64,000 nucleotides of DNA from JAVBKX01 sp031553835 (GTDB taxonomy: Bacteria; Bacteroidota; Bacteroidia; Bacteroidales; Azobacteroidaceae). Shown one piece after another: positions 7,634-16,394 of the stretch (the first letter of the stretch is position 1; the number at the start of each line of letters is the position of its first letter). The position numbers and the translations under genes were made by a program. The stretch spans positions 6,079 to 70,078 of the forward strand of contig JAVBKX010000038.1 of assembly GCA_031553835.1 (NCBI GenBank), written 5' to 3'. The notes beneath the pieces are model-generated. The model ran no database searches, was not told where the DNA came from, and saw nothing but the letters and a program-made list of their open reading frames with translations.

Positions 7634-10141
7634 TTATTGTTCTGTTTTAATAATGATTTCAGCATCTTTTAATCCTTCGCCGGTCGCTTTGAGTGTGATT
7701 TTTCCCGGTTTTTTCCCGGCTTGAATGACAGCTAAAGCTTTTCCATGGAAAAGTGCTCGTTCCGGCCTTTTCAGCGATATTGCATTGGTAGGATCGCCAT
7801 TGTCGGTACCTGCAATATTTCCGTCACCTTCAATAGCAAACCGGATTAATTGATTAGCAGTTGGCACAGGATAACCGGTTTCATCTAATACTTCTGCCGT
7901 AATAAAGGCCAGATCTTTCCCATTTGCGCTTATTTTAGTTCTGTCGGCCGTTAAACGGATTTGTACTGCGATACCGGCCGTTTGAATTTCTTTTTCGATT
8001 ATTTTTTGTCCGTTCTTCCTCGAAACCGCTTTTAATTGTCCGGCTTCAAAAGGAATGCGCCAGCATACATGCAAGTCATCGTCTGCTTTTTTCTTGATTC
8101 CCTGTGATTTACCATTCAAGAAAAGCTCGACTTCATCTGCCTGATTATAATATGCCCATACATCGATCATTTCTCCCGGATTCCAATTCCAATGAGGGAA
8201 AATATGTAGCATAGGTTGATCCGTCCATTCGCTTTGATACATATAATAAATATCTTTGGGAAATCCGGCCAAATCGATAATGCCGAAGTAAGAACTTCGC
8301 GAAGGCCACCAGAATGGAGTAGGTTCGCCCAAATAATCAAATCCGGTCCATATATATTGTCCTGCTACAAAATCCATTTTTTTTATAGCTTTCCAGGTTT
8401 CCTCATGAGAATTACCCCAGGGAACATGACAATTGTCATACGACGAACATTGATGAATCGGCCGGTCGAACGGTTTATCCCAACTTTCGGGCCAGATGCG
8501 CATGCTGTCAGATGGCATTTCGTAATAACCACGCGACATTAATCCCGAAACCGTTTCGGAGCCGATAAACGGTTTTCCCGGAAAATTAACAGGAACATTT
8601 TTATAGTCCGACAGATGATAATTGAACCCAATAATTTCCAATGCATCCGATTTAAATAAATGATTGGAAGGATTGGTTTCATTGCATCCGGCGGTTACCG
8701 GCCGTGTCGGATCAATAGTCTTGACTATTTCGGTTAATTTAATGGTGAGTAATTGGTTGACATGTATTTCTCCGGATTCTAATGCTTTCGGGTCGATATT
8801 TTTCTGTTGATTCAACAAAATATTCGCCTCCTGCAGATCCAACGTATCGGTACGGCTATCTGTCCATTGCTCCAGCACTTCATTTCCAATACTCCACATA
8901 AATATGCAGGGATGATTCCGGTCGCGGAGAATTAGATCGGTTAAATCCCGCTCATACCATGCTGCAAAATATTGCGAATAGTCGTAAGTTGATTTTTTCT
9001 TACGCCACATATCAAAAGCTTCATCCATCACGATGAATCCCATTTTATCGCACAGATCCAGCAATTCGGGGGCCGGTGGATTATGCGAACAACGGATTCC
9101 GTTGCAGCCCATAGCTTTCAGAATTTCTAACTGACGTTCCAACGCTCTGGTATTTACAGCAGATCCTAAGCATCCCAAATCGTGATGGTTGCAAACTCCA
9201 TTAATTTTTACCTGTTTTCCATTTAAGATAAAACCTTTTTCCGGATTAAATTCAAAAGTTCGGATCCCGATCGGAGTCTCGTATTCATCAACGGTTTTAC
9301 CATCGATTTCCAATTTTGTCCGGACGCTATACATATATGGATTCTCTATCGACCAAAGGGTAGGGCGCCCGACCGAAATTTCCTGATTGACAGCGCTGAT
9401 GCCTCGTAGCGCCATGGTACCGGCCGGTTTGCATTTGCCAACAGTCCGTCCGTTTTTATCAACCAATGTAGTTTTCACCACCACCGAGGGTTCTTCCCGT
9501 GTTGTATTTTTTATGCGGGTAACGATGCGTACAGTTGCTGTTTGTTCGTTTACTTCGGGCGTTGTGATATAAGTTCCCCACAAATCAATATGGATCGGAT
9601 TGGCAACGATTAATCTGACATTCCGATAAATTCCGGAACCGGAATACCAGCGGGAATTAGGTTGGCGGCTATTGTCCACTTTAACGGCAATGTTGTTTTT
9701 TTCTCCGAATTTAATGTAAGGAGTAAGATCGTAGCGAAAAGAAATATATCCATTAGGACGTTTTCCGACAGACGTTCCATTGATCCAGACTTCACTATTC
9801 CAATAAACGCCATCGAAATCAATGTAGATATTTTTGCCTTGTTGAGTTTGATCTACCAGGAATGATTTACGATACCAGCCAATTCCTCCGGGTAAAGCTC
9901 CTCCTCCCGGAGTAGCCGGATTTTTATCTGAAAAATCCGATTCAATGCTCCAATCGTGCGGCACATCCAATGTTCGCCAGTTAGAATCATCCATTTCAGC
10001 GGATGAAAAATCAGCAGCGCTGTCGGCTAATGTAAATTGCCAGTTTGCTGTAAAATCATCAACTATCCTTACCGGTTGATGAGAACAGGCGGAGAGTAGG
10101 GCGAGGGCAATTACAGTCCATGTTAATGTTGAAATTCGCAT
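7634..10141 (-). CDS. Glycoside hydrolase family 2 lipoprotein (beta-galactosidase-like)
   Basis: Exo-acting retaining glycosidase; 835 residues. A lipoprotein signal peptide ends in LLSAC (Cys about residue 19). Domains in order: GH2 sugar-binding jelly roll (about 30-185), Ig-like domain (190-300), TIM barrel (305-610), a DUF4982-type Ig domain with VELFLNGKSQG (about 640-720), and a final invasin/Big-like beta domain (735-835). The acid/base is Glu421 in SIGNEV and the nucleophile is Glu529 in GSETVSG. Most proteins of this layout are beta-galactosidases, but beta-glucuronidase or beta-mannosidase specificity cannot be excluded. It begins 1 base after the end of kdsA on the same strand, so it is probably co-transcribed with it, an unusual pairing of catabolic and LPS genes. 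Confidence 0.92.
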   Translation of the reverse strand: MRISTLTWTVIALALLSACSHQPVRIVDDFTANWQFTLADSAADFSSAEMDDSNWRTLDVPHDWSIESDFSDKNPATPGGGALPGGIGWYRKSFLVDQTQQGKNIYIDFDGVYWNSEVWINGTSVGKRPNGYISFRYDLTPYIKFGEKNNIAVKVDNSRQPNSRWYSGSGIYRNVRLIVANPIHIDLWGTYITTPEVNEQTATVRIVTRIKNTTREEPSVVVKTTLVDKNGRTVGKCKPAGTMALRGISAVNQEISVGRPTLWSIENPYMYSVRTKLEIDGKTVDEYETPIGIRTFEFNPEKGFILNGKQVKINGVCNHHDLGCLGSAVNTRALERQLEILKAMGCNGIRCSHNPPAPELLDLCDKMGFIVMDEAFDMWRKKKSTYDYSQYFAAWYERDLTDLILRDRNHPCIFMWSIGNEVLEQWTDSRTDTLDLQEANILLNQQKNIDPKALESGEIHVNQLLTIKLTEIVKTIDPTRPVTAGCNETNPSNHLFKSDALEIIGFNYHLSDYKNVPVNFPGKPFIGSETVSGLMSRGYYEMPSDSMRIWPESWDKPFDRPIHQCSSYDNCHVPWGNSHEETWKAIKKMDFVAGQYIWTGFDYLGEPTPFWWPSRSSYFGIIDLAGFPKDIYYMYQSEWTDQPMLHIFPHWNWNPGEMIDVWAYYNQADEVELFLNGKSQGIKKKADDDLHVCWRIPFEAGQLKAVSRKNGQKIIEKEIQTAGIAVQIRLTADRTKISANGKDLAFITAEVLDETGYPVPTANQLIRFAIEGDGNIAGTDNGDPTNAISLKRPERALFHGKALAVIQAGKKPGKITLKATGEGLKDAEIIIKTEQ

Positions 10142-10142
10142 A

Positions 10143-10946
10143 TTAAATGGCTTCTTTTATTTTAATTAATTTTTCTAATAATGGTTTTAAAAGATGCAAT
10201 GGCAGCATGTTAGCTCCATCGGATTGTGCTTCGGAAGGATTGGGATGTGTTTCGATAAACAATCCATCGGCTCCAACGGCAATAGCCGCTTTTGCAATTG
10301 TTTCGATTAATTGAGGCATTCCTCCGGTTACGCCGCTGGTTTGGTTGGGTTGTTGCAACGAATGGGTAATATCCATTACTACCGGAAAACCGAATGTTTG
10401 CATTTCGGGTATTCCCCGGAAATCCACAACGAGATCCGTATAGCCGAAAGTAGTGCCGCGTTCTGTCAACAATACGTTATTGTTTCCTGCATCTACTATT
10501 TTTTGCGCTGCAAATTTCATGGCTCCGGGCGATAAAAATTGTCCTTTTTTTACATTGACCATTTTTCCTGTATTTGCGGCCGCGACCAGTAAGTCGGTTT
10601 GCCGGCACAAAAAAGCGGGAATTTGTAACATGTCAACATATTCAGCGGCAATGGCAGCATCTTGAGTTTCATGAATGTCAGTTACTACCGGTACCTGAAA
10701 AGTTTCTTTTACTTTGCGTAAAATTTTCAGCGCTTTTTCATCGCCAATACCGGTAAAAGAATCGAGTCGCGAACGATTTGCTTTTTTGTATGAGCCTTTA
10801 AATACGTAAGGAATGCCGAGTGATTGAGTTATAGCCGCAATCTGCTCTGCAATTTGCATAGCCATAGTTTCGCCTTCGATAGCACAAGGGCCGGCCAAAA
10901 GAAAAAAACGCTTAGTACGAGCGCTTTGTAAGTAGTCTAATGTCAT
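10143..10946 (-). CDS. kdsA: 3-deoxy-8-phosphooctulonate synthase (Kdo-8-P synthase)
   Basis: Condenses phosphoenolpyruvate with arabinose 5-phosphate in the cytosol, the committed step to Kdo for LPS inner core; 267 residues. Signatures are LAGPCAIEGE near the N-terminus, FKGSYKKANRSRLDSFTG (substrate loop), TDIHE, and the LTERGTTFGYTDLVVDFRG segment. A matching promoter lies at 10972-11002. The partner enzyme kdsB is in this window at 50323 but not linked. Confidence 0.96.
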   Translation of the reverse strand: MTLDYLQSARTKRFFLLAGPCAIEGETMAMQIAEQIAAITQSLGIPYVFKGSYKKANRSRLDSFTGIGDEKALKILRKVKETFQVPVVTDIHETQDAAIAAEYVDMLQIPAFLCRQTDLLVAAANTGKMVNVKKGQFLSPGAMKFAAQKIVDAGNNNVLLTERGTTFGYTDLVVDFRGIPEMQTFGFPVVMDITHSLQQPNQTSGVTGGMPQLIETIAKAAIAVGADGLFIETHPNPSEAQSDGANMLPLHLLKPLLEKLIKIKEAI

Positions 10947-10971
10947 ATAGATTTTATTAGAGATTGATATA

Positions 10972-11002
10972 CAAATGTATTGTTTTATTTGTTATTGGCA
11001 AA
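10972..11002 (-). promoter_or_regulatory. Bacteroidota-type promoter for kdsA
   Basis: On the minus strand, TTTG (11002-10999), a 19-base spacer and TACATTTG (10979-10972) match the phylum's primary sigma consensus TTTG-N19-21-TAnnTTTG. The kdsA start codon is 26 bases beyond the -7 box. It interlocks with the tRNA-Leu promoter on the other strand. Confidence 0.65.
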
Positions 11003-11017
11003 AAAAATGTATCTTTG
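10988..11017 (+). promoter_or_regulatory. Bacteroidota-type promoter for tRNA-Leu
   Basis: TTTG (10988-10991), an 18-base spacer and TATCTTTG (11010-11017) fit the TTTG / TAnnTTTG consensus. The -7 box ends 19 bases before the tRNA. Confidence 0.65.
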
Positions 11018-11036
11018 CACCCGAAAATAGAAAATA

Positions 11037-11120
11037 GCCCGGATGGCGGAATTGGTAGACGCGCTAGTTTCAGGGACTAGTGTTCGCAAGGATGTGCAGG
11101 TTCGAGTCCTGTTCCGGGTA
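11037..11120 (+). tRNA. tRNA-Leu (CAG)
   Basis: 84-base class II tRNA. Acceptor arms GCCCGGA (11037-11043) and TCCGGGT (11113-11119) pair with one G.U. The anticodon stem CTAGT/ACTAG encloses loop TTCAGGG, giving anticodon CAG. A long variable arm and a TTCGAGT T-loop are present. The CCA end is not encoded (ACA follows), so it must be added after transcription. Confidence 0.95.
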
Positions 11121-11123
11121 CAA

Positions 11124-11159
11124 AAACAGCCTCTTAATCAGACGATTAAGAGGCTGTTT
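11124..11159. terminator. Rho-independent terminator after tRNA-Leu
   Basis: A perfect 16-bp stem (11124-11139 with 11144-11159) with an AGAC tetraloop begins four bases after the tRNA. The arm ends are A-run / T-run, so it can also act for the minus-strand gene ending at 11179. Confidence 0.88.
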
Positions 11160-11178
11160 GTATTTAGTTTGTCTTGTA

Positions 11179-12087
11179 TTAAATGCTCCTTCCCGACCGA
11201 CCGTTACTGCTTCGAGTCGAATTAGTTCTCCCGTTACTTCTACTTCCTTCGTTATTATCGTTGCTCCGCATTTGCGATGAACGGTTGTTGCTTGGTTCTG
11301 ATGCTTTACTTCCAACGTTTTGATTGGAGGAAGAATTTCGGCTTTGATCAACCGACTGACGGTTTTGGCCGGATTCGGATGATGATCTGGTCGAAGATCG
11401 TCCTGCAGATGGAGCCGTTTGAGCCGGAGTATTGTTGTTTTGCCTCAAATCCCGTTGTTTATTATCTTTTTGAGTATTTCCAGCGTGTTGAGATTTTCTT
11501 TCGTGACCCTGGGATTCGGAATAATTCCGGTTGCTTTGATTGTCACGGGATTGATTGTTTTTATATTTTTTAGAATATTCTTTAGGTGAATTGTATTGGG
11601 CGGAACTGCTGTATTTAGATCCACGGTAATCGGGGCGATGATCATACGCATATACGTATGACTTATGCACATGTTTCGGTTGATGATAGTAAACAGGACG
11701 TCCATAATAATCATATCGTCCTTTATAATAGCCGTATGACATCCGGTAGTTGCGAGAAACCCAACCAGCGTTCACCCAATAATATCCGCCACGTACTTTT
11801 TCCCAGTATCCGGGAATCCAATAAGCGCCCGCATAAGGAGGACGCGCCCAATAGCCTTCTACCCAAACATAAGTGCGGGAAGGGAAATCCCAGGCCCAGT
11901 ATCCGTCGATCCATACATAATCGGGCGCGGGAGCCGGATAATAGTGTGTTCCAACATTTAATACGATATTAGGGGCGAGGGGAATTCTTGCATAAATTGA
12001 AAAATTAACCTGTACCTGAGCTGATGTTTCTACGATCCAACCTGTGAGCAAGGATACCAAAAGAAGAGAGAATAATTTTGTTTTCAT
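11179..12087 (-). CDS. Secreted WxxGxW-repeat protein with low-complexity tail
   Basis: Secreted protein of unknown function, 302 residues from ATG 12087 (an upstream in-frame ATG at 12114 would put 9 residues before the signal peptide). The signal peptide ends near TSAQ. The middle (about residues 45-130) has four tandem aromatic repeats of the type VWIDGYWAWD, VWVEGYWARP, YWIPGYWEKV and YWVNAGWV, which are WxxGxW (YXWV-type) repeats found in many Gram-negative envelope proteins. After a Tyr/His-rich stretch, the last ~130 residues are Ser/Asn/Gln/Arg-rich and look disordered. A surface or envelope-matrix role is inferred. It lies alone between two transcription units. Confidence 0.8.
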   Translation of the reverse strand: MKTKLFSLLLVSLLTGWIVETSAQVQVNFSIYARIPLAPNIVLNVGTHYYPAPAPDYVWIDGYWAWDFPSRTYVWVEGYWARPPYAGAYWIPGYWEKVRGGYYWVNAGWVSRNYRMSYGYYKGRYDYYGRPVYYHQPKHVHKSYVYAYDHRPDYRGSKYSSSAQYNSPKEYSKKYKNNQSRDNQSNRNYSESQGHERKSQHAGNTQKDNKQRDLRQNNNTPAQTAPSAGRSSTRSSSESGQNRQSVDQSRNSSSNQNVGSKASEPSNNRSSQMRSNDNNEGSRSNGRTNSTRSSNGRSGRSI

Positions 12088-12191
12088 GATCTGAATTGTT
12101 AAACTGTTCAACAATTGACTTTGGTTATATGACTTCGAAAGAATTGAAATGTTTAATGGGTATAAGCTAATAATTGTTAATATTTTTCGGT

Positions 12192-13829
12192 TTAGTTTGT
12201 TTTTTCTAATTCTCTTAAACTTTCCATTTTTTTCTTTTGCAAAAATCCGTAAATGTCTTCCAGGTGCTCGGTTACTTTTTGATTGCCGAATTCATATACT
12301 TTTGTTACCAAGCCGTCTAAGAAATCGCGGTCATGGGAAACCACAATCAGGGTTCCGTCAAAATCCTTCAGAGCATTCTTCAAAATGTCTTTAGTTTTCA
12401 TGTCTAAATGGTTGGTCGGCTCGTCGAGAATGAGAAGATTCACCGGTTCCAACAGGAGCTTGATCATTGCCAGGCGTGTACGTTCACCTCCGGAAAGAAC
12501 TTTTACCTTTTTTTCCGATTCATCACGTCCGAACATGAAAGCGCCTAATATATCCCTGATTTTAGTTCTGATATCACCTTTAGCGACATCATCGATGGTC
12601 TGGAAAACCGTTAGATTTTCATCTAATAAAGAAGCCTGATTTTGTGCAAAATAACCGATTTGAACATTGTGTCCGAGGGTTAATGTACCATCGAAATCAA
12701 TTTCATTCATGATGCATTTTACCAATGTGGACTTTCCTTCCCCGTTTTTTCCGACAAAAGCCAGTTTGTCGCCTCGCTCAATAGTGGCGGTAGCCTGTTT
12801 GAAAACGGTATGTTCGCCATATTTTTTTGTAACACCTTCGATCATTACCGGATAACTTCCCGAACGGGGCGATGGTGGAAATTTTAGCCTTAAAGCTGAA
12901 GTATCTTCTTCGTCAACTTCAATAATCTGCAATTTTTCAAGCATCTTTACACGCGACTGCACCTGCAACGTTTTAGAATAAGTTCCTTTAAAACGTTCGA
13001 TAAATTCAGTGGTTTCGGCAATCATCTTTTGCTGATCATCGAACGCTTTTTGTTGCTGTTCCCGGCGTTCTTTCCTTAATTCTAAGTATTTAGAATAATT
13101 GACTTTGTAATCGTAAATCCGTCCCATGGTTACTTCAATAGTACGGGTCGTTATATTATCGACAAAGGCCCGGTCGTGAGAAATGACCATGACCGCTTTT
13201 CCATTGTTGATAAGAAAATCTTCCAACCATTGAATCGATTCGATATCTAAATGATTGGTTGGTTCGTCAAGTAAAAGGACATCCGGATTTTTTAATAACA
13301 ATTTCGCCAATTCGATACGCATTCTCCAACCTCCGCTAAAATCACTCGTTTGACGATTGAAATCATCCCGCTTGAAGCCTAATCCGAGTAATGTTTTCTC
13401 TACATCGGCTTCGTAATTTGTGGCATCGATAGCATAAAATTTTTCACTCAAAGTCGATACTTTCTCAATTAATTCGTAGTAACTTTCCGAATCATAGTCG
13501 GTTCTTTCAGACAGTTCTGTATTCAGCCGCTCAATTTCTTTTTCCATTTCAAATAAATGAGAAAAAGCTTGTGACGTTTCTTCAAAAACCGTTCGTCCGT
13601 CTTCAGTCATTAAATGTTGTGGTAAGTAAGCGATGATGGCGTCTTTAGGAGCGGAGATTTTTCCGCGAGAGGGTTCCCTTACGCCGGCTAATATTTTGAG
13701 TAAAGTGGACTTTCCTGCTCCGTTTTTGCCCATAAGGGCGATCCTGTCTTTTTCATTAATTACAAATGAAACATCCGAGAAAAGTGTTGTGCCGCTAAAT
13801 TCAACTGTTAATCCGTCTGCTGAAATCAT
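12192..13829 (-). CDS. ABC-F family ATPase
   Basis: Soluble duplicated ABC ATPase of the ABC-F class, ribosome-associated translation factors lacking membrane domains; 545 residues. Domain 1 has Walker A GKNGAGKST, signature FSGGWRMR and Walker B LLLDEPTNHLD. A charged helical linker (about 245-300, ERFKGTYSKTLQVQSR) carries the P-site-facing element. Domain 2 has GKNGEGKST, LSGGERTR and LILDEPTNHLD. It resembles the YbiT/Uup/EttA group that is universal in Bacteroidota rather than a drug-resistance Lsa/Vga type, though this is not certain. A promoter match lies upstream at 13892-13922. Confidence 0.93.
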   Translation of the reverse strand: MISADGLTVEFSGTTLFSDVSFVINEKDRIALMGKNGAGKSTLLKILAGVREPSRGKISAPKDAIIAYLPQHLMTEDGRTVFEETSQAFSHLFEMEKEIERLNTELSERTDYDSESYYELIEKVSTLSEKFYAIDATNYEADVEKTLLGLGFKRDDFNRQTSDFSGGWRMRIELAKLLLKNPDVLLLDEPTNHLDIESIQWLEDFLINNGKAVMVISHDRAFVDNITTRTIEVTMGRIYDYKVNYSKYLELRKERREQQQKAFDDQQKMIAETTEFIERFKGTYSKTLQVQSRVKMLEKLQIIEVDEEDTSALRLKFPPSPRSGSYPVMIEGVTKKYGEHTVFKQATATIERGDKLAFVGKNGEGKSTLVKCIMNEIDFDGTLTLGHNVQIGYFAQNQASLLDENLTVFQTIDDVAKGDIRTKIRDILGAFMFGRDESEKKVKVLSGGERTRLAMIKLLLEPVNLLILDEPTNHLDMKTKDILKNALKDFDGTLIVVSHDRDFLDGLVTKVYEFGNQKVTEHLEDIYGFLQKKKMESLRELEKTN

Positions 13830-13891
13830 TTTCTATTCTTCCTTTTTCCTGCGTTATTATCAAATGATGAGCCTTGTTTTTTTTGGAGCTG

Positions 13892-13922
13892 CAAAGGTAG
13901 AGGGAAAATTTGAAAAGACAAT
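13892..13922 (-). promoter_or_regulatory. Promoter for the ABC-F gene
   Basis: Minus-strand TACCTTTG (13899-13892), preceded at 19 bases by ATTG (13922-13919). The -7 box lies 62 bases before the start codon. Confidence 0.5.
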
Positions 13923-13930
13923 AGCAAAAT

Positions 13931-13964
13931 AAAAACAGCCGCAATGGTGACTGCGGCTGTTTTT
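13931..13964. terminator. Terminator after tRNA-Asn
   Basis: A 13-bp perfect stem (13931-13943 with 13952-13964), loop 8 bases, A-run on one side and T-run on the other. It sits 6 bases downstream of the minus-strand tRNA. Confidence 0.82.
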
Positions 13965-13970
13965 ATTTTG

Positions 13971-14044
13971 CTCTCCCTCTTGGACTTGAACCAAGGACCC
14001 TCTGATTAACAGTCAGATGCTCTAACCGACTGAGCTAAGGAAGA
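13971..14044 (-). tRNA. tRNA-Asn (GTT)
   Basis: 74-base tRNA on the minus strand. Acceptor TCTTCCT pairs with AGGGAGA (one U.G), D stem GCTC/GAGC, anticodon stem TCTGA/TCAGA with loop CTGTTAA (anticodon GTT), T stem CTTGG/CCAAG. CCA is not encoded. Confidence 0.95.
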
Positions 14045-14116
14045 ATATAGTTTTAACAAAAAATAAAAAAGTGAGAATTAAAAAAATAAATCCATTCCTT
14101 TTTTACTTTTGCGGTG

Positions 14117-14148
14117 CAAAGGTAAAGGAAAATAACCAAACAACCAAG
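14117..14148 (-). promoter_or_regulatory. Promoter for tRNA-Asn
   Basis: Minus-strand TACCTTTG (14124-14117), with CTTG 20 bases upstream (14148-14145). The -7 box lies 72 bases before the mature tRNA, implying a 5' leader. A plus-strand TACTTTTG (14104-14111) overlaps it as part of an imperfect palindrome. Confidence 0.45.
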
Positions 14149-14178
14149 CAAAATCCTTTTATTTTTCATTCAAATGAC

Positions 14179-14210
14179 TTTGATAATTAAAATAATTACG
14201 ATTACCTTTG
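14179..14210 (+). promoter_or_regulatory. Promoter for tig-clpP-clpX
   Basis: TTTG (14179-14182), a 20-base spacer and TACCTTTG (14203-14210): a full match to the Bacteroidota consensus, 65 bases before the tig start codon. Confidence 0.7.
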
Positions 14211-14275
14211 TGCTCCTTTTAGGGAATGGCAAAATTGGATAAGTCTTAACAAATCAATCAAATAGAATAACGTAG

Positions 14276-15646
14276 ATGAATATTGAACTAAAAAACATTG
14301 ATCCTGTCAATGCAATTGTGAAAATTGGCATTGAGAAAAATGATTATGCCGAACAAGTGGAAAAATCATTGAAAGATATTCGGCAGAAGGCAAGTATCCC
14401 GGGATTTCGCAAAGGAATGGTTCCAATGGGATTAGTGAAAAAAATGTATGGTAAATCGGCGGAAGTGGAAGAAATCAACAAATTGGTTTCGTCCCAATTA
14501 TATAACTATATCAAAGAAAAGGAACTGAATATACTTGGCGAACCGTTGCCTAATGAAACGGAACAACCGGAAATTAATTTTGATACTCAGGAAAATTTCA
14601 CCTTTTGTTTTGATTTGGGGCTTGCCCCCGAGATGTCGGTTAAACTGACCAAAAAAGATAAATTACCTTATTATACTATCGCTGTTTCTGAAGAGACAAT
14701 TGATCAACAAATTACCAGTTTTCGTGCCAACTATGGCAGCTATTCGCAATCAGAAGAAGTGGAAGGAAAAGATATGGTGAAGGGGTTATTGACAGAATTA
14801 AACGAAGAGGGCGCGGTAAAAGAGCAAGGAATTTGCCATGACAGTGCTGTTTTGATGCCATTTTACATGAAAAGCGAAGCCGAAAAAGCTCAATTCATGG
14901 GAGCGAAAAAAGGAGCAGTACTTACTTTTAATCCTTATGCGGCTTATGAAGGCAACGCAGCCGAATTAGCTTCTTTTTTGAAAATTACGAAAGAAGAGAT
15001 CGAAAATCACAAAGGAAATTTTACTCTTGAAATTCAGGAAATTACCCGTTATGCTGAAGCGGAATTAAATACAGAACTGTTTGATAAAATTTTTGAACCG
15101 GGTACTGTAACTACAGAGAAAGAATTTCGCACTAAAGTAAAAGAAATGATTGGCGCTCAATATGCTCCCGATAGTGACTATAAATTTTTGTTGGATGCAA
15201 AACAATTTTTGGAAAAGAAAACCGGTGATGTTCAGTTCCCGGATGCTTTTTTGAAACGTTGGATGCTTGCTTCCAATAAAGACAGAACTGCCGAGTCGAT
15301 AGAAGAGGATTATCCTCTAATTATTGCCGACCTGAAATTTCACCTCGTTAAAGAAAACGTAGCAAAAGAAAATAACTTTCAGATTGACGACAATGAAATA
15401 GTAGAATCTGCCAAAAAGGCAGTGCGTGCGCAGTTTGCTCAATACGGGATGGCCAATGTTCCTGCTGATTTATTGGAAGAATATGCAAAGAACATGCTCA
15501 AACAGGAAAAATCGGTACGCAGCCTGTTTGACAGGGTAATGGAAGACAAACTGATTCATTGGATCAAAGAAAACGTTACGCTTGATTCAAAGGAAGTGAC
15601 TGTGGATGAATTCCGTAAGTTTTTTGAAACACCAGAGAATGTGTAA
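14276..15646 (+). CDS. tig: Trigger factor chaperone
   Basis: Ribosome-bound chaperone for nascent chains; 456 residues. The N-terminal domain carries the ribosome-docking signature GFRKGMVP (about residues 43-50). The middle, where a FKBP-like prolyl isomerase domain sits in E. coli (about 150-240), is diverged and lacks an obvious FKBP active-site pattern, as is common in this phylum. The C-terminal helical arms occupy about 260-440. clpP and clpX follow directly, the classical tig-clpP-clpX operon, so folding and degradation functions are co-expressed from the promoter at 14179-14210. Confidence 0.94.
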   Translation: MNIELKNIDPVNAIVKIGIEKNDYAEQVEKSLKDIRQKASIPGFRKGMVPMGLVKKMYGKSAEVEEINKLVSSQLYNYIKEKELNILGEPLPNETEQPEINFDTQENFTFCFDLGLAPEMSVKLTKKDKLPYYTIAVSEETIDQQITSFRANYGSYSQSEEVEGKDMVKGLLTELNEEGAVKEQGICHDSAVLMPFYMKSEAEKAQFMGAKKGAVLTFNPYAAYEGNAAELASFLKITKEEIENHKGNFTLEIQEITRYAEAELNTELFDKIFEPGTVTTEKEFRTKVKEMIGAQYAPDSDYKFLLDAKQFLEKKTGDVQFPDAFLKRWMLASNKDRTAESIEEDYPLIIADLKFHLVKENVAKENNFQIDDNEIVESAKKAVRAQFAQYGMANVPADLLEEYAKNMLKQEKSVRSLFDRVMEDKLIHWIKENVTLDSKEVTVDEFRKFFETPENV

Positions 15647-15710
15647 GCAAAAATAATTGCATGGTTTTTGTAACGAACCCTGTAAATATTATCAAAAAAA
15701 TGATCTCGTT

Positions 15711-16391
15711 ATGAATGAATTTAAAAGTTTTGCAACCAAACATTTGGGTCTGAACAGCTTAGCGCTGGATCAGTACATCAGATCTCATAATATTACCGCT
15801 CAAGGCGGATATTTGAACCCTTATATTTTGGAAGAACGTCAATTAAACGTTACGCAGTTGGATGTATTTTCCCGGTTGATGATGGACCGCATTATTTTTT
15901 TAGGGACACAAATCGATGATTATACAGCTAATACCATCCAGGCACAATTGTTATATTTGGACACGGCAGATCCGGGTAAAGACATCTCCATTTATATCAA
16001 CTCTCCGGGAGGCTCTGTGTATGCAGGTTATGGCATTTATGATACGATGCAATTGATTTCGAGTAATGTAGCTACCATTTGTACCGGTATGGCCGCTTCG
16101 ATGGCTGCAGTATTGCTGGCAGCAGGAACCAAAGGCAAACGTTCTGCATTGAAACATTCTCGCGTGATGATTCACCAACCATTAGGTGGCGCTCAGGGGC
16201 AGGCTTCGGATATCGAAATTACAGCTCGTGAAATATTGAAAGTAAAACAAGAAATATACACTATTTTGTCGGATCATACCGGGCAACCTTATGAAAAAGT
16301 GGTGGCAGACGGCGACCGTGATTTTTGGATGAATGCAAGTGAAGCCAAAGAATATGGGATGGTAGATGAAATCTTGACTAAAAGATTGTAA
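15711..16391 (+). CDS. clpP: ATP-dependent Clp protease proteolytic subunit
   Basis: Serine protease that forms the tetradecameric chamber of ClpXP; 226 residues from ATG 15711. An in-frame start at 15657 would add 18 non-conserved residues. The catalytic triad is visible: Ser130 in GMAASMA, His155 in MIHQPLGG and Asp204 in GDRDFW. The N-terminal segment before the catalytic fold (about 30 residues) is longer than in E. coli, typical of Bacteroidota. clpX begins 3 bases downstream. Confidence 0.96.
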   Translation: MNEFKSFATKHLGLNSLALDQYIRSHNITAQGGYLNPYILEERQLNVTQLDVFSRLMMDRIIFLGTQIDDYTANTIQAQLLYLDTADPGKDISIYINSPGGSVYAGYGIYDTMQLISSNVATICTGMAASMAAVLLAAGTKGKRSALKHSRVMIHQPLGGAQGQASDIEITAREILKVKQEIYTILSDHTGQPYEKVVADGDRDFWMNASEAKEYGMVDEILTKRL

Positions 16392-16394
16392 AAA

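Noticed and set aside
11043..11225. Small plus-strand reading frame over tRNA-Leu and its terminator
   Set aside because: Its sequence is the tRNA and terminator read as protein; no independent evidence.
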